This document shows positions 36,555-45,742 of a stretch of 64,000 nucleotides of DNA, in pieces (position 1 is the first letter of the stretch; each line of letters opens with the position of its first letter). The notes under the pieces were generated by a model that was not told the DNA's origin, ran no database searches, and was given only the letters and a program-made list of their open reading frames with translations. Source of the DNA: Fundicoccus culcitae (lineage in GTDB: Bacteria; Bacillota; Bacilli; Lactobacillales; Aerococcaceae). The stretch covers positions 2,604,001-2,668,000 of the forward strand of contig NZ_CP102453.1 in assembly GCF_024661895.1 (NCBI RefSeq), written 5' to 3'. Position numbers and translations under genes: made by a program.

Positions 36555-37406
36555 CTATTCTGCATGTAATTCATTCAGTTCCATCTTCTTACTTAGCCAA
36601 AATATTAGCGTAATCAAAGTAGTTATTATTAGACTAATCATCACCATAATTTGAGTGAAATTGGGAAGTCCTCTCGCTCCATCAATACGAATAGCACTTA
36701 AAGTCGCCCATGAAACAGGAGAAAACCAAAGTAGTAGCCCACGTGACCAAATTATTACATCAAATAATACCATACTTGATGTAATAATTATCCCCAAAAC
36801 AGACTTTTTACTGACCACATTAATCACAAACATCAACATTCCAAGTATACTTCCTATTAAACTTGAAAGTAGGTAAGAATAAAACATAGCTTGTAATGGA
36901 GAAAAATAATCAAGAATATGACGTTTGAACGGAATTATAACACCAAAATTATCACCAGCATTTGTCTTACTCAATGTGGTAATCGCATCTCCCCATTGTA
37001 AATCAAAGGTTACATTTGGAATTAGCATAAGGATTGTGAGTATAATAATTATGAAAAAGTATATAAAACTCGCAAATAATATATATAGTATTTGACCACT
37101 AGCCCAAGAAAGTCGACCTGCTCGTAACACAACATACAATTGATTTTTATCAATAAAGGGAGCATCGCTAAATAGAAAAATTAAGGGCAAAAATAACAAA
37201 AGCTTTTGAGATCGCCATTCAAGCAGAAAAGGGAAAACCCATGGTGTAATGGGGATATCAACAGAATTTAGAAAGTCGATTAAATTTGTTAGATTCGCAT
37301 GTATAAAGATGACCAATAAGATACCAATCATTATAATACGTAAACTACTCCGCCATTTTTTTATATTAAGCCAAGCAATTCGGCTTACTTTCTTAAAGTA
37401 ATTCAT
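36555..37406 (-). CDS. ABC exporter permease 2
   Basis: A 283-residue membrane protein with about six hydrophobic helices and the layout of ABC-2 type permeases, but no firm family motif. It starts at the ATG at 37406 with GGAGG six bases upstream and overlaps the preceding permease by 14 bases; the ATPase follows after 13. It is AT-rich like the rest of 35.6-43.2 kb and distinct from flanking genes, hinting at joint acquisition of the whole region. Confidence 0.72.
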   Translation of the reverse strand: MNYFKKVSRIAWLNIKKWRSSLRIIMIGILLVIFIHANLTNLIDFLNSVDIPITPWVFPFLLEWRSQKLLLFLPLIFLFSDAPFIDKNQLYVVLRAGRLSWASGQILYILFASFIYFFIIIILTILMLIPNVTFDLQWGDAITTLSKTNAGDNFGVIIPFKRHILDYFSPLQAMFYSYLLSSLIGSILGMLMFVINVVSKKSVLGIIITSSMVLFDVIIWSRGLLLWFSPVSWATLSAIRIDGARGLPNFTQIMVMISLIITTLITLIFWLSKKMELNELHAE

Positions 37407-38211
37407 TGCTTAACCTCCTTATAACCATTCGATAGAATTCCCAGCCGACGATTAATATTAGTATGATATAGTAAACTATAAAGTAAACAAAGTGAGGCCA
37501 AAAACCACTATCTGGAAATACCACACGCGACCTTGATACAACATCCTCTTGTAACATTCTCGGGAGTAAAAAACTACTAAATGATACAAAATAATTCACA
37601 ATAAATGGACTAACATAAGCAACGAATTTATTTGGAATTAAAGTTGAAACAAATAACCCTACTATTGTCCAAAAGCCGGCTGATAAGGAATAGATAATGA
37701 TTCGAGCTATAGTATAAGATGCCGGAAAGCTAGTATATGCCAATTCAGAATAGGGTGGATATACTTGATATTCAATGGGATGACCTTCATTTAATAGAGG
37801 ATAATATATAAATGCAATGCCAAAGAAAATCATACAACCAATGAATGTAATTCCAAAAGAAGTAATGAAGGCAAAAAAGAGTCTGATAATTGAATACTCT
37901 TTTGTCCCAGAACGCATGGCAATATTGTATAAATAACGAAACTCCCAATCCTCAACAAAACTTGAAACAACAGGAAAAGATGCAACGATCAAGATGAGTT
38001 GTGTTGGAAAAAGCGAAAAAATCGATCGTTCGACTAGATAGGTTGCATTGATACCAGACATAATATATTCGTTTGCTGATACGCCTAATGTAGCGATTAC
38101 ACCTACAATTGCTAAAACAATTTTATAGTTTAACACAAAGCGTTTAAAATCTGCTTTAAATAGCTGAAAAGAATTAATGCTAATCACCTTCTTATTTAAT
38201 TCTTGAACCAT
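37393..38211 (-). CDS. ABC exporter permease 1
   Basis: A 272-residue membrane protein with about six helices (LNYKIVLAIVGVIATLGVSAN; ILIVASFPVVSSFVEDWEFR; IIYSLSAGFWTIVGLFVS). The segment EDWEFRYLYNIAMRSG is reminiscent of ABC-2 permeases. The start is uncertain: the ATG at 38211 overlaps the lipoprotein gene by 20 bases without a clear ribosome-binding site, so coupling is likely. It forms a pair with the next permease. Confidence 0.72.
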   Translation of the reverse strand: MVQELNKKVISINSFQLFKADFKRFVLNYKIVLAIVGVIATLGVSANEYIMSGINATYLVERSIFSLFPTQLILIVASFPVVSSFVEDWEFRYLYNIAMRSGTKEYSIIRLFFAFITSFGITFIGCMIFFGIAFIYYPLLNEGHPIEYQVYPPYSELAYTSFPASYTIARIIIYSLSAGFWTIVGLFVSTLIPNKFVAYVSPFIVNYFVSFSSFLLPRMLQEDVVSRSRVVFPDSGFWPHFVYFIVYYIILILIVGWEFYRMVIRRLSNELL

Positions 38212-39313
38212 CAATTACAGAGTACAAATCAATACTCATACCTTGTCCAATCTTCTCACCATCATGATATTGAGTAGTATTCACGATCCAGTAGGGCTCA
38301 ATATTAAATGTAAAATCTTCAATTTCGGTTGGGATTTCTTCCATAATTGGCAAATATTGTAGTGCAATTTCATTGACGACTACATTTCCTAAACCTATGA
38401 TTCCACTGTACTCATTAATAAGGACATCTTTCAGCTGATTCATCGTCATAATTGATATGAATTCATTTTCATAGTTTCCATTTATTTGATATAAGCCTGT
38501 CATTTTTAAATAGACTAGACCTTCCTCATGAAAAATTCCAATCGCTTTCGATCCATTAAATCCGTATAAAGTTTCTTCAGTATATCCAGTTGTAGCTAGT
38601 GAGGCTCCTCCGAGAGTTAGTGGGTATTCAATTACATATACTTGATCACCAGTTTCAAATTCAGAAATATTAGAGTTTTCTCTTATAAGAAATATTTCAT
38701 CATTATAAGCAATTAAATCAGAGTCAGTTAGTGCCGCAATTTTAGGTGTGTTTAAATGTTCAATGCCTAATTGATCTAAAATATACTTCATTGATTGGAT
38801 AACACTTTCACTAGGATTATTTTCCAATTCCTTAAATTCATATAAATCAAAAAAATTGTTACCCACAAACTCACCATCTATAGATAATACTTGATTATAT
38901 GCTTTTGTTAGGAATTTATGGTTATAAAATGAAAAATCTATATAGTCAAAAGTTAATATATCTCCCATTTCATTTTCCCATCGTTCAGACCATCCTTCGT
39001 CAACAGTCTGATATAAAGGACTAGTAGCATACGTATTAAATAAATTGACAACTTCATCACTTTCAAATTCAAGTGGTTTTGCTGGAACAGATGCTAGATA
39101 TGGACCTTCAGGTATATAAAGGTCAGCATCAAAGGTCACAACATCTGAGGAATCATCTATGAATTTATTTTCATTTTCACTATTTGAGTCTTCGATAATC
39201 GAAATAGTACCATTTTCTGAATTATTGGATAAATTCCTTTGTTCGGTTGGAAAGCAAGCAGATAAGGTAATTGTAATGGTACCAATAATTATTGTTTTAA
39301 AATGTTTTTTCAT
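38192..39313 (-). CDS. Lipoprotein heading the ABC operon
   Basis: A 373-residue lipoprotein: signal peptide ending in the lipobox LSAC (Cys near residue 19), then an acidic Asn/Ser-rich linker and a large extracellular domain that I do not recognise. The ATG at 39313 is chosen (GAGGGT ten bases upstream) over the longer frame. As first gene of the operon it may bind the transporter's substrate or protect the cell (inference). It is divergent from the ComQ-like gene. Confidence 0.75.
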   Translation of the reverse strand: MKKHFKTIIIGTITITLSACFPTEQRNLSNNSENGTISIIEDSNSENENKFIDDSSDVVTFDADLYIPEGPYLASVPAKPLEFESDEVVNLFNTYATSPLYQTVDEGWSERWENEMGDILTFDYIDFSFYNHKFLTKAYNQVLSIDGEFVGNNFFDLYEFKELENNPSESVIQSMKYILDQLGIEHLNTPKIAALTDSDLIAYNDEIFLIRENSNISEFETGDQVYVIEYPLTLGGASLATTGYTEETLYGFNGSKAIGIFHEEGLVYLKMTGLYQINGNYENEFISIMTMNQLKDVLINEYSGIIGLGNVVVNEIALQYLPIMEEIPTEIEDFTFNIEPYWIVNTTQYHDGEKIGQGMSIDLYSVIDGSRIK

Positions 39314-39341
39314 GTATACGTTACCCTCTATATAAAATTTA

Positions 39342-39372
39342 AGCAATACTCTAAAAAATCTAGAGTATTGCT
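39342..39372. other. Perfect hairpin in the leader of the lipoprotein gene
   Basis: GCAATACTCTA and TAGAGTATTGC are perfect 11-base arms around seven bases, 29 bases before the lipoprotein start (minus strand). There is no T tract on the minus strand, so it may be a leader structure or an operator rather than a terminator. Confidence 0.55.
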
Positions 39373-39447
39373 AGTTAGTTAAATTTCTACTTTATTTTGG
39401 CTATAGTTCAACGATTGATTTACGACAGCCGATTTTATAAAAAGTAT

Positions 39448-39477
39448 GCATACTGTTTTATGACTATAGCATACAGT
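39448..39477. promoter_or_regulatory. Repeat pair in the divergent promoter region
   Basis: GCATACTGT (39448) and GCATACAGT (39469) are near-identical repeats 21 bases apart, two helical turns, and also contain ACTGT/ACAGT in inverted order. They lie between the ABC operon and the ComQ/P/A-like genes and are candidates for response-regulator binding. Confidence 0.4.
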
Positions 39478-39582
39478 CAATTTAAACCGTTTGCAATAGG
39501 TAAAAGCGGTAAAATCAACCATAACTCTATTCACTTAATTAAATTATGATATAATTGTAAATAAAGATAAGAGACATGGGGG

Positions 39583-40647
39583 ATGGCTTTGAAAGACAAT
39601 AATATTAATTCCAAACTAATTTTATTTGAGCAGAAATTAATGAAAAGTACGCAAAAGGAACAACTTAATCAGTTGATTAAATTTTCTACACCTAAAATTG
39701 ATGATTGGATGTCTAAATATGAAAAAGAAATTGAGGAGTACCTTTCAGAAATATATTAACTTCTTGAAAGATGAACTAATCAATATTGATGACCTTGCAT
39801 TAAGTTTGTTTATAAACGATCTAATCAAAGAAGATATAAATAAGTTATCAGTTGATGATTTTAGTATAGGAATGATATTTATCATCCTATTTGATTATGA
39901 ATTGGCTCATGGAGAAACAACGTTTCGTTATGCCGCAAATATTGAGTTGATTTTCTGGGCGAGTAATGGGCTAGATGATTATCTTGATCAGGATAGACCT
40001 CAAGTAGAATATAGTCCCGATAGTGTATTATCACTTCAAAATATCATATTTTCATAAATAAAAAATTTATCTGAAATACAGAATTTTAATAGTGACATTC
40101 AATTTGATAAAGTTCAATTATTTCTTTCAGATTCAATTAATAGTCAACTTATTGATTACTATAGGAAACCTTTTATTATTGAAAATGTTGACCAATTTAT
40201 TCTTCAAAGCACTAAAAAAAGTGTCTCCTTATTTCAATTAGTTTGTTATTTAGCTGTTCCAAACGAGAAAAAGATATGGCAAAACTTTGCTACTAATTTA
40301 GCTATTGGTATGCAACTAAAAAATGATGCTTTTGATAGTCAAAATATCAATAAGAGTGATTTACTCAATTATGCATCTACCTTGCCTATTAATAAAGGAT
40401 TAGAGATGCCAAAGAATTGAAAAATAAGAAATTTCAATTAATAATTAATCAACAAAGATCAGATATTGATTCTCGAAGATATATTGTTGATTTTATATTG
40501 AGTAGCGGAGCTCTCCATTATTGTTTATATGCTTCGGATTTATATTACAAAGAAGCCTTTAAATCACTTGATAGTTTATCGGTTAATAATAAAGATAAGT
40601 ATTACTTGCTAAATTTATATTTAAACCAAGGAGATATCAAGGTATGA
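39583..40647 (+). pseudogene. comQ: Broken ComQ-like isoprenyl transferase
   Basis: Four open pieces in order encode a polyprenyl-synthetase-like protein of about 350 residues. Frame 1 runs 39583-39759 (MALKDNNINSKLILFEQK). Frame 2 runs from about 39698 to 40057 and carries ELAHGETTFRYAANIEL then the first Asp-rich motif GLDDYLDQD. The same frame continues after an in-frame TAA at 40055, with GMQLKNDAFD and DLLNYASTLP. Frame 1 resumes near 40405 with SSGALHYCLYASDLYYKEA. Thus two frameshifts and one nonsense codon break it. The motif order matches ComQ, which prenylates the ComX pheromone. Its end overlaps the kinase start by four bases. Confidence 0.68.
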
Positions 40648-42653
40648 AATCACACTCAGCACTTCGGATGTTACTCATTACTGCATGGATAATTATTATT
40701 GGAGTTATTCTATACTTTCTCTTAAACCCACATTTATTGAATGAGTTGTTAAGCTCATTCACCCTATTCGGGTTCTTTACATTACTCATACCCACTGTCA
40801 TATATAGAGATGCACCTTCGCAACCATCGACCTATAACTTAGTGATATTTAATATCTTTTTAGCGCTAATGTTTAGCTTGATCTATATTCGAGTTACGTT
40901 TATTAACAATATCGCTTTAGTGATCCTATCAATGCTCCCGTTACTTTTATATAACCTACTCACTGAAATGATTGCACTTCAAAATGTAAAGCTGGTTCGT
41001 TTTTTTAAAATAGAATTAGCTATAACAGGAGCAGTTTTTGCCACATTGTTTCTTTTACGACTGCATGGTACTCCCGCTCTAATTTTATTGTTTTTAAATA
41101 GTTTTATTATTTCCTTTTTAACCATTTGGAAAGCTAGATATAGTTTTTATAATTCACACACTAGCCGCATGGTAATCATTGGCTTTATTATAGGCTTTTT
41201 GCCAATTATACTGATTAATTTAATCCCTGCTCTCTTTTTTCCTTCTATTCAATTTCACTATGATTTTTTAATTTTCGGTTTAATTATTAATATTTCTATA
41301 GCTTTCCTCTATGTGTTTATCAAAGATCGTACCATTAAATTGTCTATGTATTCGATCATTACGTTTTTAACTATCTTGCCAGCCTATGTATTTTTCCTCA
41401 TCTATTCAGTTTTAACAGAAAACAGCTATCTTTCGTTATTTTATACTTTATTGATTTATACACTTATATTTTTGACATTAGTGGCATATCAGTGGTGGAG
41501 TAATAAAAATATGCAAGCAAATAAAAATAAATATTTTACTTTTTCGAATGAAAAAGTCGAAATACTCAATCAAATTAATTTTGCTAAAACATCCTATGAT
41601 CTTTATGAGTTGATTTTATCGCAGTTGCATTTGATCACTCAGAGTCCTCAAATAATGTTAATATTGGAATCCTCTGGGGACTTTCGTATTTTAGCCAATC
41701 GAAACGTACTAAATTCACAGAAATTAATTGAGATACTTCAACAAACTGACAATAGTCAAACAATAGAGTTTAATAATAAAGCATTTAAATTTCTAAAGGA
41801 ACCAATTGAGGAATCCACTTTATGGGTAGTGTTTCAATTAGTCGATGCATCCATTGATGTCAGTGAAGTAGACAAACAGATGCCTTTGTATGTCCAGTTG
41901 GTTCATTCGTTTCAAAATTTACACATTAATAATGAAAAATATATTCAATCCCCAATAAGTATTGAAGATTCAATCCAACATAAATTACTGAATAATATGG
42001 ATCAAGAAAGAGCACATTTTTCTAATTTTTTGCATGATGAAGTGATACAAAGTGTAAATGGAATGCGAATAATCCTCCAAAATTTAAGTGGAACTTCAGA
42101 GAAAGATAAGCGAATTATTAAGCTATTGAATGATGAATTGTTAAGTCTAAACAAACTTTTACGTAAAGAAATCAATCAATCTACACCAGCGATGCTTTCA
42201 CTGCTATCATTTAATAAGAATATCGAAATGTTAATGGGTGACATGAATAGTCGATACAGTCATACAAACTTTGAATATCAAATTAATGGTGCGTTAGAAA
42301 TTTCCACTCAAATGGTCACTATCATATATCGAATAATCAAAGAACTCAATATAAATATTGGAAAACATGCAGATGCGAAACAAGCTAGGACAAGTATCAC
42401 TCAAGCTGATCATACTTTGATTATAACGATTGAGGATAATGGGATTGGTTTTATGCAAAATGAAGATTTAGAATACAAAATAAATGAAAGTAGTCAACAT
42501 TTTGGTTTGTTATCGGTTAAAAATGATGTGAAGTGGTTAAATGGATTATTTCAATTAGATAGTTTTTCAGGTATTAGAAAAGGTATTTGTATCACAATAA
42601 TGATTCCGCTAAATGAGGGTAAAGGAGAGGAAAATGAAGATTTTACATATTGA
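40644..42653 (+). CDS. comP: ComP-like membrane sensor histidine kinase
   Basis: A 669-residue kinase: about nine or ten transmembrane helices in the first ~295 residues, a linker domain, then a HisKA_3-type dimerisation segment (ERAHFSNFLHDEVIQSVNGM, likely phospho-His464). A HATPase domain follows with KELNINIGKHA, IEDNGIGF and HFGLLSVKNDV. The many-helix N-terminus and position after a ComQ-like gene match ComP, which senses prenylated ComX. It starts at the ATG at 40644 (AAGGAG ten bases upstream) in a four-base overlap, leaving no room for comX. It overlaps the regulator gene by 20 bases. Confidence 0.82.
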   Translation: MKSHSALRMLLITAWIIIIGVILYFLLNPHLLNELLSSFTLFGFFTLLIPTVIYRDAPSQPSTYNLVIFNIFLALMFSLIYIRVTFINNIALVILSMLPLLLYNLLTEMIALQNVKLVRFFKIELAITGAVFATLFLLRLHGTPALILLFLNSFIISFLTIWKARYSFYNSHTSRMVIIGFIIGFLPIILINLIPALFFPSIQFHYDFLIFGLIINISIAFLYVFIKDRTIKLSMYSIITFLTILPAYVFFLIYSVLTENSYLSLFYTLLIYTLIFLTLVAYQWWSNKNMQANKNKYFTFSNEKVEILNQINFAKTSYDLYELILSQLHLITQSPQIMLILESSGDFRILANRNVLNSQKLIEILQQTDNSQTIEFNNKAFKFLKEPIEESTLWVVFQLVDASIDVSEVDKQMPLYVQLVHSFQNLHINNEKYIQSPISIEDSIQHKLLNNMDQERAHFSNFLHDEVIQSVNGMRIILQNLSGTSEKDKRIIKLLNDELLSLNKLLRKEINQSTPAMLSLLSFNKNIEMLMGDMNSRYSHTNFEYQINGALEISTQMVTIIYRIIKELNINIGKHADAKQARTSITQADHTLIITIEDNGIGFMQNEDLEYKINESSQHFGLLSVKNDVKWLNGLFQLDSFSGIRKGICITIMIPLNEGKGEENEDFTY

Positions 42654-43233
42654 TGATCACTTAATAATTGGTAAAAGTGTAGAATTAACTTTGGAAGATA
42701 TTCCTGAAATATCCGAATATAAGTTTATTCAAAATGTTGAGGATTTAGATACAATAATTAAATCATTTGATCCTTCAATCGTTTTATTAGATATTCAACT
42801 TGGTGATAAAAATGGATTGACTATTGGTGAATATATTATTAATCACTATAAGAAAAAAGTAATTTTCTTTTCAGGGTTCGATTTAGTTGCTTACCATGAA
42901 AAAGCTTTAGAAATAAGGGCGTATGGTTTTATTGTTAAAGATGCGTCAATTGAAGAACTAATTACTGCATTAAAACAAGTCCATTTTGAAAACAAAAAAG
43001 TTTTTCCTCATTCAGAACGTCTTAAACAGAGCTATACTACCTTATCTGAAAGAGAGAGGGCTATTCTTATTCGATTAGCTCAAGGTACAACACAATCAAA
43101 TATCGCTACTGAATTGGATATTGCAGACAAAACGGTACGCAATCATCTTGGTTCAATCTATAAGAAACTTAATACCCATAACGCTGTAGAATCAGTCGCT
43201 AAGGCAACTAAATTAGGCTTAATTAAATTGTAG
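42634..43233 (+). CDS. comA: ComA-like LuxR-type response regulator
   Basis: A 199-residue NarL/FixJ-type regulator: receiver domain with HIDDH and phospho-acceptor Asp53 (VLLDIQLGDKNG), conserved Lys in IVKDAS, and a C-terminal LuxR helix-turn-helix (LSERERAILIRLAQGTTQSNIA...KTVRNHLGSIYKKL). The start is the ATG at 42634 with AAAGGAG six bases upstream, inside the kinase gene. It probably controls the divergent ABC operon and its own promoter (inference). A weak hairpin with TTTTTA follows at 43244-43276. Confidence 0.87.
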   Translation: MKILHIDDHLIIGKSVELTLEDIPEISEYKFIQNVEDLDTIIKSFDPSIVLLDIQLGDKNGLTIGEYIINHYKKKVIFFSGFDLVAYHEKALEIRAYGFIVKDASIEELITALKQVHFENKKVFPHSERLKQSYTTLSERERAILIRLAQGTTQSNIATELDIADKTVRNHLGSIYKKLNTHNAVESVAKATKLGLIKL

Positions 43234-43406
43234 TAGGTAAGAGTAGACTTCGTTTAATAATGAGGTCTATTTTTATTGTTCAAAACACTTACTTTACAGT
43301 ATATTTGTGATATTTATTGGTATAAAAGGGCTCTAAATTGAATTTTAAATAGGCATATGCTATATTGAAAATGGATACAAACGATTTATAGAAGAGAGGT
43401 GTTGGA

Positions 43407-44468
43407 ATGGCACGAGGCGGCGGTGGCGGCGGCGGTCGTGGTGGTGGCGGCTCTTCAGGAGGTAATCGCGGTGGCGGTGGCCGTATCGGCGGGAGTAGTA
43501 GTCGTGGTCGTGGTGGTTCCTCTTGGGGCGGCGGAAGTAATCGCAATACCGGAGGTGGATGGAATTCAAGGCCGGTGATTCGAACAGGCCCGATATTTAC
43601 TGGTGGACCTTACCGAAGACGTAATTACGGATGGGGACCTGGTGGTGGCGCTGGCGCTGGTTGTGGTTGTACATCCATCATTGTGGCTTTAATAGTGTTT
43701 GGGATTATCATTTGGATTTTCTCCATGTTAGCTGGCGGTGGTGGTAACAATAATACAGTTGGTTTTAGCAATAATTCGATTCAAACGTCCACGGTTGAAA
43801 GAGAACCTTTGCCGTCTGGAGCAGTCAACGAGACCGATTATTATACTGACGAAGCCGGTTGGATTAGTAATGAAACGCAAATGACTAATGGTTTGCGACA
43901 TTTTTATCAAGAGACGGGTGTTCAACCCTACGTTTATATTACAGAAAATATCCCTGGTTTATCTAGTTCTAATGTGACTATAAACGCGTTAGAAACGTAT
44001 GCTAATGAACTTTATGATGAGTTGTTTACTGATGAGGCGCATTTGTTGTTGTTGTTTTATGAACCTGTCCCGTCGGATTATAATACCTATATCACCGTTG
44101 GAACCCAGGCAAAGCAAGTGGTCGATAACGAAGCGGTTAATATTATCTTAGATTATATTGATCGGAATTATTACGATTCTAGTTTAGGTGAGGAAGCGTT
44201 TTTCAGTAATTCCTTTAGGGATGCTGCTGACCGGATGATGGAAGTAACGACTTCGCCGTGGATTCCAGTCTTTATGGGGTTGATTGTCGTGGCGGTTGTA
44301 GCCATCCTGTTCTTCTGGTGGCGTCGCAAAAAACAACAAGATGAGATTGAAGCAAAAAGAACGGAAGACATTCTTAACCGTCCAATTGATACATTTGGTA
44401 CGAATGCATCTACTGAAGTGGATGATTTAGCCAAAAAATATCAGGACGAAGACGATAGCAACAACTAA
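43407..44468 (+). CDS. TPM-domain membrane protein with Gly/Arg-rich N-terminus
   Basis: A 353-residue protein. Residues 1-80 are low complexity, rich in Gly, Arg and Ser. A short Cys-rich stretch (GCGCTS) then leads into a transmembrane helix near 89-108. A TPM/YgcG-like extracellular domain (YYTDEAGWISNETQ; HLLLLFYEPVPSDYNTYITVG) and a second helix near 290-310 with a charged tail follow. Start is the ATG at 43407 with GAGAGG upstream. It is followed after 41 bases by a PspA-family gene, so both may act in envelope stress. Confidence 0.78.
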   Translation: MARGGGGGGGRGGGGSSGGNRGGGGRIGGSSSRGRGGSSWGGGSNRNTGGGWNSRPVIRTGPIFTGGPYRRRNYGWGPGGGAGAGCGCTSIIVALIVFGIIIWIFSMLAGGGGNNNTVGFSNNSIQTSTVEREPLPSGAVNETDYYTDEAGWISNETQMTNGLRHFYQETGVQPYVYITENIPGLSSSNVTINALETYANELYDELFTDEAHLLLLFYEPVPSDYNTYITVGTQAKQVVDNEAVNIILDYIDRNYYDSSLGEEAFFSNSFRDAADRMMEVTTSPWIPVFMGLIVVAVVAILFFWWRRKKQQDEIEAKRTEDILNRPIDTFGTNASTEVDDLAKKYQDEDDSNN

Positions 44469-44509
44469 TTATAGCAATAAAATTTGAAACATTTTAGGAG
44501 GAAAAATAT

Positions 44510-45223
44510 ATGTCAATTTTAGGTCGTTTTAGTGATATCATTAGTGCTAATATTAATTCGGTGATTGACCGTATGGAAGATCCGGAAAAAATGATTGATC
44601 AATATTTGCGCGAAATGATGGATGATTTAGCTGAAGTTAAAGAAAGTACTGCTGGTGTCATGGCAGAAGAAACACGTGCAAAACGTGAAGTGGATAAGAA
44701 TGACGCTGAAGTTCAAAAATATGCGGAATTAGCTAAAAAAGCTGTTCAAAGTGGTAACGAAGACGATGCGCGTGTCTTCTTAACTAAAAAACAAGAGGTT
44801 GAAAGTGTGGGGGCTGGTTTAGCAACGACCTATGCAACGGCTCATGAAAATGCAGTTAAGATGCGTCAAATGCATGACAAATTAGCTAGTGACATTGAAA
44901 CGTTAAGAGCACGTCGTTCAATGATTAAAGGTAAAATTTCTGTGGCTGAAGCGCAAAGCAAAGTTAACACCGCCTCTCAATCCATTACGAATTCAAAAGG
45001 TGCTATTTCTAGCTTCGAACGTATGGAAGACAAAGCCAACCGTATGTTAGATGAAGCCAATGCAATGACTGACTTGAACACCGAGCCAATTGATAAGGCT
45101 AAAGAATTAGAAGCTAAATATGCGAGCCAATCAACCGCTTCTGTGGAAGAAGAATTATCGCGTCTAAAAGCTGATTTAGGTATGGGTAGTGATAGTGCTA
45201 GTGCTAGTGATTCAGAAGAATAG
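44510..45223 (+). CDS. PspA/IM30-family protein
   Basis: A 237-residue coiled-coil protein of the PspA/IM30/ESCRT-III-like family: SILGRFSDIISANINSVIDRM, the EDPEKMIDQYLREM segment and long helices rich in Ala, Glu and Lys. It would bind stressed membranes from the cytoplasmic side. The start is the ATG at 44510 with AGGAGG eight bases upstream. It is the second gene of a pair with the TPM protein and is closed by a GC-rich terminator. Confidence 0.93.
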   Translation: MSILGRFSDIISANINSVIDRMEDPEKMIDQYLREMMDDLAEVKESTAGVMAEETRAKREVDKNDAEVQKYAELAKKAVQSGNEDDARVFLTKKQEVESVGAGLATTYATAHENAVKMRQMHDKLASDIETLRARRSMIKGKISVAEAQSKVNTASQSITNSKGAISSFERMEDKANRMLDEANAMTDLNTEPIDKAKELEAKYASQSTASVEEELSRLKADLGMGSDSASASDSEE

Positions 45224-45242
45224 TTAGTTAGGTAAGTCTGTG

Positions 45243-45270
45243 AGCCCGGTTGATCCCGGGCTTTTTTGTT
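45243..45270 (+). terminator. Rho-independent terminator of the TPM/PspA operon
   Basis: AGCCCGG pairs with CCGGGCT and is followed by TTTTTTG. A second hairpin, AAAAAGAGGA/TCCTCTTTTT (45323-45362), with TTTTTGG after it, lies just downstream. Confidence 0.9.
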
Positions 45271-45420
45271 GCAGTAAAATAAATATAACGGATGAGACCT
45301 GTGAGAAAGTTTTTTCATTCAATAAAAAGAGGAGTGAATCGAGCAGGTTTATTCCTCTTTTTGTTTTTGGTTGTGTTTTGCGGGGTTCATTGTCATGGGA
45401 GAAAATCTGAGTGACAATGG

Positions 45421-45653
45421 GTAAGCGGGAAGTGAGCTAAAGTTAAATAAAGCTAATCATTCGCCAAATACCTAATTTCATGACCGAATAGCCTAATTTG
45501 TAGTTTGTTTAATAGCCACACATTTCCCGCTTAGGTTCACGCACACAACAACTGTCCGAATATGTGTGCGCTCCCCATCACGCTCACAACAACAGCTCCA
45601 ATATGTGTGCGCCCACGTAAGTGAGAAATGACGGTTCCTCACTTCCAACTTAG
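45421..45653 (+). repeat. Left ~233-bp inverted repeat flanking the P-type ATPase
   Basis: Bases 45421-45653 match the reverse complement of 48730-48963 over almost their full length, with small internal duplications in each. Both are bounded by GTAAGYGGGAAGTGA and its complement. A 16-mer variant (45716) and a TATAAT box (about 45691) lie between this copy and the ATPase. No gene is visible in 45271-45742. Confidence 0.9.
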
Positions 45654-45715
45654 GCGGAATGCGTTTTGTTTTGTCGGGTTATTGATAAATGATATAATTT
45701 TATTGATGAGGTAAA

Positions 45716-45731
45716 AAAGTGATATTTATTT
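45716..45731 (-). repeat. Dispersed 16-mer variant in the ATPase leader
   Basis: AAAGTGATATTTATTT, two mismatches, in the inverted (upstream) orientation and immediately before the AGGGGG ribosome-binding site. Confidence 0.65.
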
Positions 45732-45742
45732 AGGGGGTTTTA

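Noticed and set aside
40411-40643. A comX pheromone gene between the ComQ-like and ComP-like genes
   Set aside because: The only open frame here is the ComQ-like C-terminus, and no TGG codon is present on the plus strand.
43289-43569. Pro/Arg-rich minus-strand frames opposite the TPM gene
   Set aside because: They are the complement of the Gly/Arg-rich coding stretch and lack starts with ribosome-binding sites.
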